31,190 bases of DNA from Clostridium sp. CAG:914 (lineage in GTDB: Bacteria > Bacillota_I > Bacilli_A > RF39 > UBA660), in contig FR902141.1 in assembly GCA_000437895.1 (NCBI GenBank), positions 26,279 through 57,468 on the forward strand, in the 5' to 3' direction. The position numbers and the translations under genes are program-made. The notes beneath the pieces are model-generated. The model ran no database searches. It saw nothing but the letters and a program-made list of their open reading frames with translations, and had not been told where the DNA came from. This document shows, one piece after another, positions 1-7,271 of this stretch. Position 1 is the stretch's first letter, and each line of letters begins with the position of its first letter.

Positions 1-1036
1 TGGGGTATTTCATACTATTATATATAACTCTCATTTGATCTATATTAACTTTATTATCATATATGACGATTGATGGTTCTTTTCTTTTGGTTCCAAATCT
101 ATTTGTATTGCCAAAGAATGCTTTTAATGGATAATCAAGATTACCATTTTCAATCTTTTCTTCAATAGTGTTATAAGTAGGGGCTAAAATAGCACTGATG
201 TTTCTTTGTAGAATTAAAAATTCAGGTAATTGGTTAATTATTTCACCGTCTCTAAGATTTACTCTAATTAATTCTGTATATTCGTTTAAATATTGATCCA
301 GATGATTAGCAATATTATTTGTAAATTCTTGAGGATCTATATCTATATACGAACTTAAAGAATGTCTTTTATCCTTTATTAAGAAACTCTGATTAACTCT
401 TGGTATGTCATTAATTGAAAGTTTTTTGTTCGATGGATTAAATCTTACATCATAATATAAAACAATATATTTTTTATTATTATCATCTATAGACAAGAAT
501 GAAAGAACAAGATAATTAATTTCGTCGTACAGCTTTTTTTCATCATAATTCTTAATATAATTTAAAACTTGTTTTTCTTGTTCTTCATTTAAAACTATTT
601 GTTTCTTTTTTAATAGAACATCTTTATCTATCCCAGATATTAAAAATGTGTCTTTTTGAAAAGGGTCATTATCTAATTCGTTACATTTAAGATAATATCT
701 TAAAATATTATTATTAAATGATTCATATTTTAACCATTTGGCATCTTCATGATTTTTTTCAATCTTATTAATTAACGCTATAGGAGTTTCGTATGTTGTA
801 AATTCAAGTAATTTTGCAGAAAGAATATTATCAAATTTAATAATTGCATCTAAACTATTAAGTGATTTTTGATCATTAAAAATTGAAACATATAAAATTC
901 TTTTTTTAAGATCAATGTCTTTAATGGCAATCCAATAATATGTTATTTCGTTTTGGTTGTTTTTATATGAAATATAAATCCATTTTCCATTTTTAATACC
1001 TTCTGATATTACTAATTCTATATTTTTTATACTCAT
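1..1036 (-). CDS. Probable superfamily-1 helicase, N-terminal part (cut by window edge)
   Basis: This is an open minus-strand frame of 345 codons that runs off the left edge, so only the N-terminus is visible. It begins MSIKNIELVISEGIKNGKW. The last visible residues, IDQMRVIYNSMKYP, resemble the segment just before Walker A in large AAA_11/AAA_12 (Dna2/NAM7-type) SF1 helicases, where a GPPGTGKT loop normally follows. That loop lies outside the window, so the family call is inference. The start is ATG at 1036-1034 with GAGGTG directly upstream. The spacing is unusually short, but an in-frame TGA precedes the ATG. The visible part has no recognised catalytic domain. Large SF1 helicases of this type are common in bacterial defence islands, which suits the neighbourhood. 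Confidence 0.6.
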   Translation of the reverse strand, partial: MSIKNIELVISEGIKNGKWIYISYKNNQNEITYYWIAIKDIDLKKRILYVSIFNDQKSLNSLDAIIKFDNILSAKLLEFTTYETPIALINKIEKNHEDAKWLKYESFNNNILRYYLKCNELDNDPFQKDTFLISGIDKDVLLKKKQIVLNEEQEKQVLNYIKNYDEKKLYDEINYLVLSFLSIDDNNKKYIVLYYDVRFNPSNKKLSINDIPRVNQSFLIKDKRHSLSSYIDIDPQEFTNNIANHLDQYLNEYTELIRVNLRDGEIINQLPEFLILQRNISAILAPTYNTIEEKIENGNLDYPLKAFFGNTNRFGTKRKEPSIVIYDNKVNIDQMRVIYNSMKYP

Positions 1037-1133
1037 TCACCTCAATATTAATAATATCATATTTTTGCCTATAATCCTATATATTGAATTAAAAAAGAGA
1101 TTTTAATCTATAATTAAGTAATTTAAATATAGT

Positions 1134-1343
1134 ATGGATTTAAAACATAGACAAGCGAATAAAAGAGTGCTAAAAGAAGCTTCTGATTTATGAATGAGAG
1201 AAGTTGGATTTTATGTTGTTGGTGAACCATTTCTTGATAAGAGACACCAAATGGTGCCTGCCAGTAATTGGCTATATAGGTCTATGAGAAAAACCATTCG
1301 TTTTTGAAGTGATATGATAAAAGCATACAAAAAAGCACTCTAA
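1134..1343 (+). pseudogene. Unrecognised 69-residue frame with two in-frame TGA codons
   Basis: Read with TGA as Trp, this gives a smooth 69-residue basic peptide that ends at TAA. It begins MDLKHRQANKRVLKEASDL and ends MIKAYKKAL. The TGA codons fall at peptide positions 20 and 58, in the contexts DL-TGA-MREV and RF-TGA-SDM, both plausible for Trp. One TGG is also present (SNWLY). No convincing ribosome binding site precedes it. The host uses TGA as stop, so this is either a decayed gene with two TGG-to-TGA changes or DNA from an element that reads TGA as Trp. I do not recognise the family. Confidence 0.4.
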
Positions 1344-1368
1344 TCTACTTTTTATATTTTAAAATTAA

Positions 1369-1622
1369 AATAAGAAGAGGCAGACCTAAAAAGAAAAAAT
1401 ATTAAATGAATAGTTTATTTATTATAAATTATTAAAGCAAATAAGTATTTGGTATATAATATTGATTTAAGATTATTAAAAACTTGGAGAAAGAAATATC
1501 AAGCAGATGGAATCAATGGTTTAGTTTTTAAAACTGGGAAACATGATAGTTCTATTCGTGGAAGATATAGTAGAAATACATCGGAAGTAGATAAAATAAA
1601 ATATGAGTTATTACAAAAATAA
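1369..1622 (+). pseudogene. IS3-type transposase orfA relic
   Basis: The frame at 1443-1622 reads KYLVYNIDLRLLKTWRKKY, then QADGINGLVFKTGKH and GRYSRN, ending KIKYELLQK-stop. This is the layout of an IS3-family orfA protein: the end of a helix-turn-helix (LKTWRKKY), a 'DGINGL..KTG' linker, and the start of the leucine-zipper helix. An RRGRPKKKK stretch at 1371-1400, also typical of such proteins, is separated from it by stop codons. No orfB follows. It differs in sequence from the intact IS3 copy at 14.6-16.0 kb, so it comes from another element. Confidence 0.6.
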
Positions 1623-1787
1623 ATTGAGTTAATTGCAATCAAGTAATGAAAGATGGCTGTGGTCCCATTGCCAATAGAAAAATTTTAATAAATTTAAATA
1701 CGGCCAAATAATATTGTTCGAAAAAATGCACCTAAAAACTTGACATAAATCCAAAATGTATAATTAATAAGTGAAGTATTATTCAAT

Positions 1788-1810
1788 TTTGATTACGAAT
1801 ATTGTATAAT
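1788..1810 (+). promoter_or_regulatory. Probable promoter of the XRE gene
   Basis: The -10 box is TATAAT at 1805-1810, and a weak -35 (TTCAAT) lies 17 bases upstream. Because the -10 lies downstream of the TTG at 1802, translation cannot begin there. This supports the ATG at 1850 as the real start. Confidence 0.5.
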
Positions 1811-1849
1811 GATCATATCATATATGTTATAAAGAAGTTTGTTTTTAAA

Positions 1850-2131
1850 ATGTATAACAAAAAAATTGGACAGTATATTAAACAAAAAAGGAAAGAAAAA
1901 AAATTAACTCAACAACAATTTAGTGATCTTGTTGGTGTAAGTTTTAAAGCAGTATCAAAATGGGAATGTGGAAATTCAATTCCAGATATTTCAATTTTTA
2001 AAAAAGTATGTGAAGTATTAGAAATATCTATAGAAGAATTACTAGATGGAAATGATAAAATAAATTTATTGGAATCAAACAACAAACAAAAAACATTCTT
2101 AATAATTTTAATATTAGTGGTGTTAGTATAG
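1850..2131 (+). CDS. XRE-family helix-turn-helix protein, probably truncated
   Basis: The protein has 93 residues from ATG 1850. Residues 1-66 are a Cro/C1-type helix-turn-helix (IGQYIKQKRKEKKLTQQQF, then SFKAVSKWE, GNSIPDI). It ends in a hydrophobic run, TFLIILILVVLV. Relatives of this type usually continue with further membrane helices. Here the stop TAG (2129-2131) lies inside the left arm of a perfect 26-bp inverted repeat, so the membrane part appears to have been cut off by whatever created the repeat. It would bind DNA, possibly as a membrane-tethered regulator. The Shine-Dalgarno sequence is weak. It is convergent with the next gene. Confidence 0.7.
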   Translation: MYNKKIGQYIKQKRKEKKLTQQQFSDLVGVSFKAVSKWECGNSIPDISIFKKVCEVLEISIEELLDGNDKINLLESNNKQKTFLIILILVVLV

Positions 2132-2214
2132 ATATATAGACACACCTCTTTTCTTGATTTGATATTATATCACATCGTTCGAAATTTCGTGTCTATATAT
2201 CTATACTAACACCA
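2118..2214. repeat. Perfect 26-bp inverted repeat around a 45-base spacer
   Basis: The left arm is 2118-2143 and the right arm 2189-2214. They are exact reverse complements, beginning TGGTGTTAGTATAG on the left and ending CTATACTAACACCA on the right. The 45-base spacer (2144-2188) is A+T-rich. The repeat sits between two convergent XRE genes, and the stop codon of the first lies inside the left arm. It could serve as a terminator, but the perfect arms, long loop and lack of a T-run fit an insertion or rearrangement product better. Confidence 0.85.
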
Positions 2215-2282
2215 GTTAATTCAAAAAGCAAAGATATGGAAATATGAAAAAATTCTGGATATTTTCCAGAATTTATAAAATT

Positions 2283-2810
2283 TTAAATGTCTTTATAATT
2301 ATGTGCTGTTGTTTCATCAAAATTGATTTTTGAATAGTCTATATCAACTTGATTTCCTACTTTATGTAAAACTCTATCATTTCTATTTTCATAATCTCTA
2401 GTAGGAATTAATTCGTAAACTTTATCATTAACAATTACAAATTTTTTCATTTGCCCATAAGCAGGTAATTCATATGATAGAATACATTTAGGCCCTATTT
2501 CTAAAACTTCAGTGCTACATCTGAAAACAAGGTTGTCTTTAATGATAATAGTGTTTTTACCATATTCTTCTTTAATTTTATCTATGGCAGATAATTTTTT
2601 ACTAAACATATACTTCTCCTTATCTATAAAAATATCTTCAATACTAAGTTGAAAGTAATCAGCAAATTTGAATGCTAATTCTAATGAAATATTACTCTTA
2701 TTATCTTCTATTGAAATAAGAGTTTGTCTCGAAATATTTATTTCATTAGCTAATTCTTGTTGAGTCATATTTTTCTTTTTTCTTAAATTGGCTATATTAT
2801 TAATGATCAT
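2283..2810 (-). CDS. XRE-family transcriptional regulator with extra C-terminal domain
   Basis: The protein has 175 residues. Residues 4-60 form a Cro/C1-type helix-turn-helix (NLRKKKNMTQQELANEI, SRQTLISIE, FKFADYFQLSIEDIF). Residues 68-175 are an unrecognised domain rich in beta-strand-like stretches (IIIKDNLVFRC, KKFVIVNDKVYELIP). The start ATG has a clear AAGGAG nine bases upstream. It is divergent from the ADP-ribosylglycohydrolase operon, and the shared intergenic region holds both promoters and a palindrome. It is therefore probably the local repressor or sensor of that operon and of itself. This role is inferred from layout. The ligand of the C-terminal domain is unknown. Confidence 0.8.
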   Translation of the reverse strand: MIINNIANLRKKKNMTQQELANEINISRQTLISIEDNKSNISLELAFKFADYFQLSIEDIFIDKEKYMFSKKLSAIDKIKEEYGKNTIIIKDNLVFRCSTEVLEIGPKCILSYELPAYGQMKKFVIVNDKVYELIPTRDYENRNDRVLHKVGNQVDIDYSKINFDETTAHNYKDI

Positions 2811-2836
2811 TTTTTAATATCTCCTTTTCGAAAATT

Positions 2837-2865
2837 ATAATAGCACATTTAATTTGTAAAGTCAA
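2837..2865 (-). promoter_or_regulatory. Promoter of the divergent XRE regulator
   Basis: On the minus strand, the -35 box TTGACT (2865-2860) and the -10 box TATTAT (2842-2837) are separated by 17 bases, upstream of the AAGGAG ribosome binding site of the regulator. Confidence 0.7.
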
Positions 2866-2866
2866 G

Positions 2867-2877
2867 TGTAATTTACA
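2867..2877. promoter_or_regulatory. Candidate operator palindrome
   Basis: TGTAATTTACA is an 11-base palindrome lying between the -35 boxes of the two divergent promoters. A related half-site, TTTGTAAAG, lies just to its left. Its position suits autorepression by the XRE protein, which is an inference. Confidence 0.45.
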
Positions 2878-2906
2878 TTGTATTTTAACAAAGTTTGTAT
2901 TATAAT
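2878..2906 (+). promoter_or_regulatory. Promoter of the ADP-ribosylglycohydrolase operon
   Basis: The -35 box TTGTAT (2878-2883), a 17-base spacer and the -10 box TATAAT (2901-2906) precede the GAGAGGTG ribosome binding site of the first operon gene. Because of this promoter, the upstream TTG at 2906 cannot be the translation start. Confidence 0.65.
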
Positions 2907-2926
2907 TGTTTTCGAGAGGTGAAAAT

Positions 2927-3376
2927 ATGTATATCATTTCCAATGATTATGATGAAACAATAATTCAAATATCATTCAATAGATATGAAAAAGCAGATGC
3001 CATAATTATTAATGATTCTAATAGAAACGAAAATCAAATTGTTGAAATTTTAAATAATTCTTTGAAAAATGCAATTATGATAATTAGCTTTAATGATTTA
3101 TATAATTATTTTTATAAATCTGGACTGTGGAAATATAAGCATTATAATATAAAAGCACAGGAAATAGATAAATTTGAAACTAATTGGAATTATTCATTTA
3201 AAATCTTTTGTGTATTCTATATAGGTGAAAATATACAATTTTCTCAAATAGAAGATATATTAGAAAGTATTCGAATTAACAATCCAAATTTAGAAATAAT
3301 GTTTAGTTGTTGTTTAGATACGAAATTAAAATCTGATGAAATTGATATAAATATATTTAATAAAATTAATGAATGA
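2927..3376 (+). CDS. Hypothetical protein, first gene of the ADP-ribosylglycohydrolase operon
   Basis: The protein has 149 residues from ATG 2927, behind a good GAGAGGTG site. It is soluble, with no signal peptide or membrane segment. The N-terminal half alternates short strands and helices (AIMIISFNDLYNYFYKSG). The C-terminal half (IGENIQFSQIEDILESI, then NPNLEIMFSCCLD) has the rhythm of a small alpha/beta domain. It faintly recalls the C-terminal subdomain of FtsZ, but the likeness is too weak for a call. It ends in TGA, showing TGA is read as stop here. I do not recognise the family. Position suggests a partner of the downstream ADP-ribose enzymes. Confidence 0.7.
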   Translation: MYIISNDYDETIIQISFNRYEKADAIIINDSNRNENQIVEILNNSLKNAIMIISFNDLYNYFYKSGLWKYKHYNIKAQEIDKFETNWNYSFKIFCVFYIGENIQFSQIEDILESIRINNPNLEIMFSCCLDTKLKSDEIDINIFNKINE

Positions 3377-3390
3377 TAGGAGTGAATGAA

Positions 3391-3777
3391 ATGATGATTA
3401 ATAATATGAATGAATTTATTAAAGAGCATCCTCATGCAGTAATTGTAAACTATGATATAGCTGATAAGTTTGAATGTGGAAAAACTTATAGAACTAGTAC
3501 GAATAAAACAGAAGAATTTAGAAAAGATAAAAAAGGTAAATATTTAGAGTATCCTTATATTCAACCATATTTATCTTTAAGTGATTTATCTTCTTATGAA
3601 TTATTTATAATACGAAATAAAAAAATATACCAACTTGAATTGTGGAATAGTAACAGTTATAAAATAAAAAAAGAGATTACAAATATTAATTTTGACATTT
3701 GGTATGATGATGTGTTTTATGCAAAAGGTAAGAATCCTACCATAGTGAATGAGGATATTTGGATTATAGAAGAATAG
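3391..3777 (+). CDS. Hypothetical protein, second gene of the operon
   Basis: The protein has 128 residues from ATG 3391. That start has AGGAG at 3378-3382, eight bases upstream, and is preferred over the ATG at 3373, which overlaps the previous stop and lacks a site. The sequence is soluble and rich in aromatic residues (GKYLEYPYIQPYLSLSDL, FDIWYDDVFYAKG, DIWIIEE). I see no catalytic motif, and it does not show the features of an ADP-ribosyltransferase that I would recognise. Only nine bases separate it from the ADP-ribosylglycohydrolase gene, so the two are co-transcribed. Confidence 0.7.
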   Translation: MMINNMNEFIKEHPHAVIVNYDIADKFECGKTYRTSTNKTEEFRKDKKGKYLEYPYIQPYLSLSDLSSYELFIIRNKKIYQLELWNSNSYKIKKEITNINFDIWYDDVFYAKGKNPTIVNEDIWIIEE

Positions 3778-3786
3778 AGGGAAAAT

Positions 3787-4719
3787 ATGAGTAAATGTAT
3801 AGATGGAATAATAGGCCATGCTATTGGTGATGCAATGGGAGTTCCCACAGAATTTCTAATAAGAGAAAAGTTGCAAAAACATCCAGTAACTAAAATGATT
3901 GGATATGGATCACATAATGTACCGGCAGGTTGCTGGAGTGATGATACAACGATGGAAGTTTGTTTAATTGAATCATTTATAAAAAATAATGATTTTAATT
4001 ATGATGATATAATGCATAATTTTTATGATTGGCTAAAAGAAGCAAAATTCACTGCTACTGATGAACAATTTGATGCTGGAAGAACTTGCATTCAATCAAT
4101 TATTAATTGGTCAAAAGGAGTTGAACCTTTAGAGTGTGGTCTTAAGGATGAATTTGATAATGGTAATGGTTCTCTTATGAGAATTTTGCCTGTAGCATTA
4201 TATTCTTATTACAAAAATCTTAAGGACGATGAAGTAATTAAATTAACTAACGAAGTATCATCATTAACTCATGCTCATGAGATAAGTAGACTTGGTTGTT
4301 ATATATATGTAAGATATGTAATGCTTTTATTAGCGGGTTTAGATAAAAAAGAAGCATATAACAAAATAAAAGAATTGGATTATAGTTTTTACAGTGATTA
4401 TGCTAGAGAAAAATATAATAGAATATTAAATGAAGAAATTAATAAATATCATTTCGATGATATATCATCTAGAGGATATGTTGTTGATACATTAGAAGCT
4501 GCAATGTGGTGTGTATTAGTTCATAGCAATTATGAAGATACAATATTAGAAGCAATTAATATGGGTAATGATACTGACACGGTTGCAGCAATAGCTGGAT
4601 CAATGGCTGGAATATTATATGGATATGATTCTTTTCCAAAAGAATGGAAAGAAACATTAATTAAAAGAGATTACTTAATAGATTTAGCAAACAAATTTGA
4701 GGAAATAATAATAAAATGA
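3787..4719 (+). CDS. ADP-ribosylglycohydrolase (DraG/ARH family)
   Basis: The 310-residue protein, usual for the family, would hydrolyse ADP-ribose from modified proteins, nucleic acids or small molecules in the cytoplasm using two Mg ions. Seen directly are the N-terminal GxxxGDAMGVPTEF signature (residues 10-23), the metal-binding SDDT (51-54), GNGSLMR (126-132), a THAHE histidine motif, and the C-terminal GNDTDT (260-265) with its two metal-binding aspartates. All key residues look intact. The ATG follows an AGAGGG site. The stop TGA overlaps the start of the DUF1810 gene (ATGA), so translation is probably coupled. No ADP-ribosyltransferase is visible in the operon, which leaves its substrate open. 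Confidence 0.93.
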   Translation: MSKCIDGIIGHAIGDAMGVPTEFLIREKLQKHPVTKMIGYGSHNVPAGCWSDDTTMEVCLIESFIKNNDFNYDDIMHNFYDWLKEAKFTATDEQFDAGRTCIQSIINWSKGVEPLECGLKDEFDNGNGSLMRILPVALYSYYKNLKDDEVIKLTNEVSSLTHAHEISRLGCYIYVRYVMLLLAGLDKKEAYNKIKELDYSFYSDYAREKYNRILNEEINKYHFDDISSRGYVVDTLEAAMWCVLVHSNYEDTILEAINMGNDTDTVAAIAGSMAGILYGYDSFPKEWKETLIKRDYLIDLANKFEEIIIK

Positions 4720-5141
4720 ATTACAATATAGAAAGATTCATAGAACCACATGAATTATATTATCCAGTTGCTTTAATGGAAATTAAATATGGCCATAAGA
4801 GAAGTCATTGGATGTGGTATATATTTCCACAATTAAAAGGATTAGGTTATAGTTCTAAATCAGAGTTTTATGGATTAACTGGAGTAGAAGAAGCTAAACA
4901 ATATATGAATAATGACTATTTAAAAAATAATATGTATGAAATCTGTAAAGAACTTTTAAAGTTAGATGATAATATAGATAATATATTTGGATATCCAGAT
5001 AATTTGAAATTAAAATCTTCTATGACTTTATTTGAATACGCAATTCCAGATAGTCTAATTTTTAAAGAAATTATTGATAAATTTTATAATGGGAATAGAG
5101 ATGAAAAAACTCTAGAAATTTTAAAAAATAGTAATAATTAA
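4716..5141 (+). CDS. DUF1810 family protein
   Basis: The protein has 141 residues, the normal length for DUF1810. The family signature is clear: an N-terminal 'ERFIEPHELYYPVALMEI' helix, then RSHWMWYIFPQLKGLG (residues about 29-44), then a MTLFEYAIPD segment near residue 106 where relatives have a conserved 'D..K..SS.TLF' block. The biochemical role is, to my knowledge, not established. The four-base overlap with the ADP-ribosylglycohydrolase gene suggests a joint function in ADP-ribose or NAD-derived chemistry. That is a guilt-by-association inference. It is the last gene of the operon, followed by a terminator. Confidence 0.88.
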   Translation: MNYNIERFIEPHELYYPVALMEIKYGHKRSHWMWYIFPQLKGLGYSSKSEFYGLTGVEEAKQYMNNDYLKNNMYEICKELLKLDDNIDNIFGYPDNLKLKSSMTLFEYAIPDSLIFKEIIDKFYNGNRDEKTLEILKNSNN

Positions 5142-5147
5142 TTATGT

Positions 5148-5178
5148 GAAGAAGTTATTGATGTTTAACTTCTTTTTT
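5148..5178 (+). terminator. Terminator of the ADP-ribosylglycohydrolase operon
   Basis: The hairpin arms are AGAAGTTA (5150-5157) and TTAACTTCT (5165-5173), followed by a run of T to 5178. Confidence 0.75.
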
Positions 5179-5305
5179 GCGAGGTGATTTCGATAATTAA
5201 GAAAATAATATGGTTTGGTTTACCATGTATAGGAATTATTAAAGTGGACAAATAGATGATGTACAAATTATATGTTTATAGACGAAGTATATAAATATTA
5301 TTTAA
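5179..5305. other. Intergenic, possible 24-codon relic
   Basis: A GAGGTG is followed by a short frame, GTG to TAG, encoding about 24 residues (IIKKIIWFGLPCIG). It is too short and unconvincing to call a gene and is probably decayed coding DNA. Nothing else is recognisable. Confidence 0.3.
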
Positions 5306-5596
5306 TTATAAGTCAATATGTTCAGTTGGTATCTCAGTAGTATTATCAACCCAAATAACATCTTTCTTTTCATAAGTTTTTGTTAATAGATCAACTTTAG
5401 CAAATGGAATATAGAAATCCTTATCTTCGATTATATCTTTTGCACCATATTCATTTGTAGTACTATATCTATTTATTTCATAAGTAAGGCAATTAATTAT
5501 TTCAATTCTGTCTATTTCACCTTTCAATATTATACCATTTAATTGATGAAATTTTATAATAAATAAAAAATAAGTTAATAATCTTAAAGTTATCAA
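5306..5596 (-). CDS. Hypothetical small protein, possibly a gene fragment
   Basis: This is a 96-codon frame from a TTG at 5596 with AGAGG about eight bases upstream. There is no better start before a stop codon. The N-terminus is hydrophobic (LRLLTYFLFII). The rest looks like ordinary soluble protein (KDFYIPFAKVDLLTKTYEK, DVIWVDNTTEIPTEHIDL). It stands alone on the minus strand between two plus-strand operons. The TTG start and abrupt N-terminus would also fit the surviving C-terminal part of a larger broken gene. I do not recognise the family. Confidence 0.4.
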   Translation of the reverse strand: MITLRLLTYFLFIIKFHQLNGIILKGEIDRIEIINCLTYEINRYSTTNEYGAKDIIEDKDFYIPFAKVDLLTKTYEKKDVIWVDNTTEIPTEHIDL

Positions 5597-5856
5597 AAAT
5601 ATTTACCTCTTATTTACCATATATAATATTAACAAGTATTTTTTATTACATAAGCAAGAAATTGGGTATTGCCTGTAAAGTTGCTAAGTACTTGTAAATG
5701 TCAAACTCGGGAGTTTATAGATGTTCGTTTTCAATCGTATGAAAATACAGTTTCTAAAGAGGGTTAGGTGATAATTTCACTTAACTTTTTTTTAATGCCT
5801 AAAATATCGGAAAAAAATAAAAGTTATGGTATAATAAAAATGAGGATGTGGAAAGC
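5597..5856. other. Intergenic with terminator-like hairpin and promoter
   Basis: No gene is visible. A hairpin, GTTAGGTGA (5763-5771) against TCACTTAAC (5777-5785) with one G-T pair, is followed by eight T. It would terminate rightward transcription, although no gene precedes it on that strand. It may be left over from a lost gene. An extended -10 box, TGGTATAAT (5827-5835), lies just before the DUF262-HNH gene. Confidence 0.55.
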
Positions 5857-7248
5857 ATGGAAGAAAAGAATTTAATTACTGAAAATGAATTAATTGAAGA
5901 AATAAAAAATAATACAATTTTGAGGGATGACATTGAAGCATTAGATGATTCAGATGAAGCAGGAGAACAATTTGATCGTAAGTTAGTTATTGATAAAGTA
6001 GATCCAACTATTGAATCTTTATATATGAAATTTACAAGACAAAAATTAATTTTACAACCTGATTATCAAAGAAAATATGTAATGAAACCTCAAGTTGCAA
6101 GTAGATTAATTGAATCTATTTTGCTCGATATACCGCTACCAATTGTATATTTTGCAGAAGAAGAAGATGGCAGTTGGAGTGTTATCGATGGTCAACAAAG
6201 ATTAACATCTATTATTTCATTTGTTCAAGGTAAAAACCTTTATGATGATAAACCATTTAAATTAACTAGTTTAAATGTTATGACAGAATTAAACAGAAAA
6301 TCATTTAGTGATTTATCAAATGAACAACAAGAAAAAATATTAAATACAGCAATTAGATCATTTGTAATAAAAAAGGAATCAAACGATGATATAAAATTTG
6401 AAATATTTGAAAGATTAAATACTGGATCTACACCATTAAATGAAGATGAAATACGTAACACAGTTTATCGTGGTAAATACATGAATCTTTTAAAGGAATT
6501 AGAGGGTAATGAATTATTTGATAAAATTGTTAATAAACCAAACTTTAAGAACAGAATGTTATATAAAGGAATGATTTTAAGATTCTTTGCTTTTTATGAG
6601 AAAACATATTTAAACTATAAACCTAGTATGAAACAATTCTGTAATAAGCATATTAAAAGATTTAGAAATATGGATGATGAACAAATTTCAGAATACAGAC
6701 AAATCTTTAAAGATACAATTTCATCAATTTATTCTGTGTTTGGAGAAAACGCATTTAGAAGAATGATGAAAGAAGAAGGAACTAATAATTATATTTGGGC
6801 TAAAACTAGAATTAATATGGCATTATATGATATTCAAATGTATAGTTTTTCAAGATATGATAAAGAACAATTAATTAGACATGCCGATGAAATTAGAGAC
6901 AGAATGTATGATTTAATGATCAATAATCCGGATTTTATAAATGCAATTGAATTTAAAACAAGTAATACTGATATGGTAAATAGAAGATTTAGAATGTGGC
7001 TTGATATAATGGAAGATATAATGAAACAAGATATTGAAACAGATAATCCAAGATGTTTTCCGGATTCAATAAAATCACAATTATATAATGAAGATCCAAC
7101 ATGTAAATTATGTGGACAAAGAATATTAAATTATGATGATGCTCATGTTGATCATATTATTCCATATTCAAAAGGTGGGTTAACAGTTTTGGAGAATGCA
7201 CAAATAGCTCATAGATACTGTAATCAACATAAAAGTAATAATGAATAA
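5857..7248 (+). CDS. DUF262 protein with C-terminal HNH endonuclease
   Basis: The protein has 463 residues from ATG 5857. A GTG at 5848 is possible but sits too close to the GAGG site. The N-terminal DUF262 (ParB/Srx-like) domain spans roughly residues 50-250: LQPDYQRKYVM (66-76) and the hallmark IDGQQRLTS (110-118), which in GmrSD-type enzymes belongs to the nucleotide-dependent part. The C-terminus (416-463) is an HNH nuclease with C416xxC419, VDHI (D432, H433), N447 and CNxH (C455, H458), all intact. The family cuts DNA, often modified phage DNA. A promoter with extended -10 precedes it, and the SWIM gene follows after 23 bases, so they form a pair. Confidence 0.9.
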   Translation: MEEKNLITENELIEEIKNNTILRDDIEALDDSDEAGEQFDRKLVIDKVDPTIESLYMKFTRQKLILQPDYQRKYVMKPQVASRLIESILLDIPLPIVYFAEEEDGSWSVIDGQQRLTSIISFVQGKNLYDDKPFKLTSLNVMTELNRKSFSDLSNEQQEKILNTAIRSFVIKKESNDDIKFEIFERLNTGSTPLNEDEIRNTVYRGKYMNLLKELEGNELFDKIVNKPNFKNRMLYKGMILRFFAFYEKTYLNYKPSMKQFCNKHIKRFRNMDDEQISEYRQIFKDTISSIYSVFGENAFRRMMKEEGTNNYIWAKTRINMALYDIQMYSFSRYDKEQLIRHADEIRDRMYDLMINNPDFINAIEFKTSNTDMVNRRFRMWLDIMEDIMKQDIETDNPRCFPDSIKSQLYNEDPTCKLCGQRILNYDDAHVDHIIPYSKGGLTVLENAQIAHRYCNQHKSNNE

Positions 7249-7271
7249 ATATAAAAAAAGAAGGTGATACA

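Larger units (their letters stand above)
1037..1849. other. Decayed intergenic stretch with gene relics
   Basis: There is no intact gene in this stretch. It holds a 70-codon frame with two in-frame TGA codons (1134-1343) and an IS3-type orfA relic (1369-1622). About 180 bases of A+T-rich DNA follow, in which I see nothing but the promoter of the next gene. It reads as a graveyard of inserted DNA between the helicase and the XRE gene. Confidence 0.6.

Noticed and set aside
2906..2926. TTG start for the first gene of the ADP-ribosylglycohydrolase operon
   Set aside because: The TTG overlaps the -10 box, and the ATG at 2927 has the proper ribosome site.
2927..3376. FtsZ/tubulin-like domain
   Set aside because: Only a vague likeness of the C-terminal half to the FtsZ C-terminal subdomain, and no GTP-binding GGGTGTG motif.
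3391..3777. ADP-ribosyltransferase partner for the DraG-like enzyme
   Set aside because: No transferase motif (such as R-S-E or H-Y-E arrangements) can be seen. The protein is left as hypothetical.
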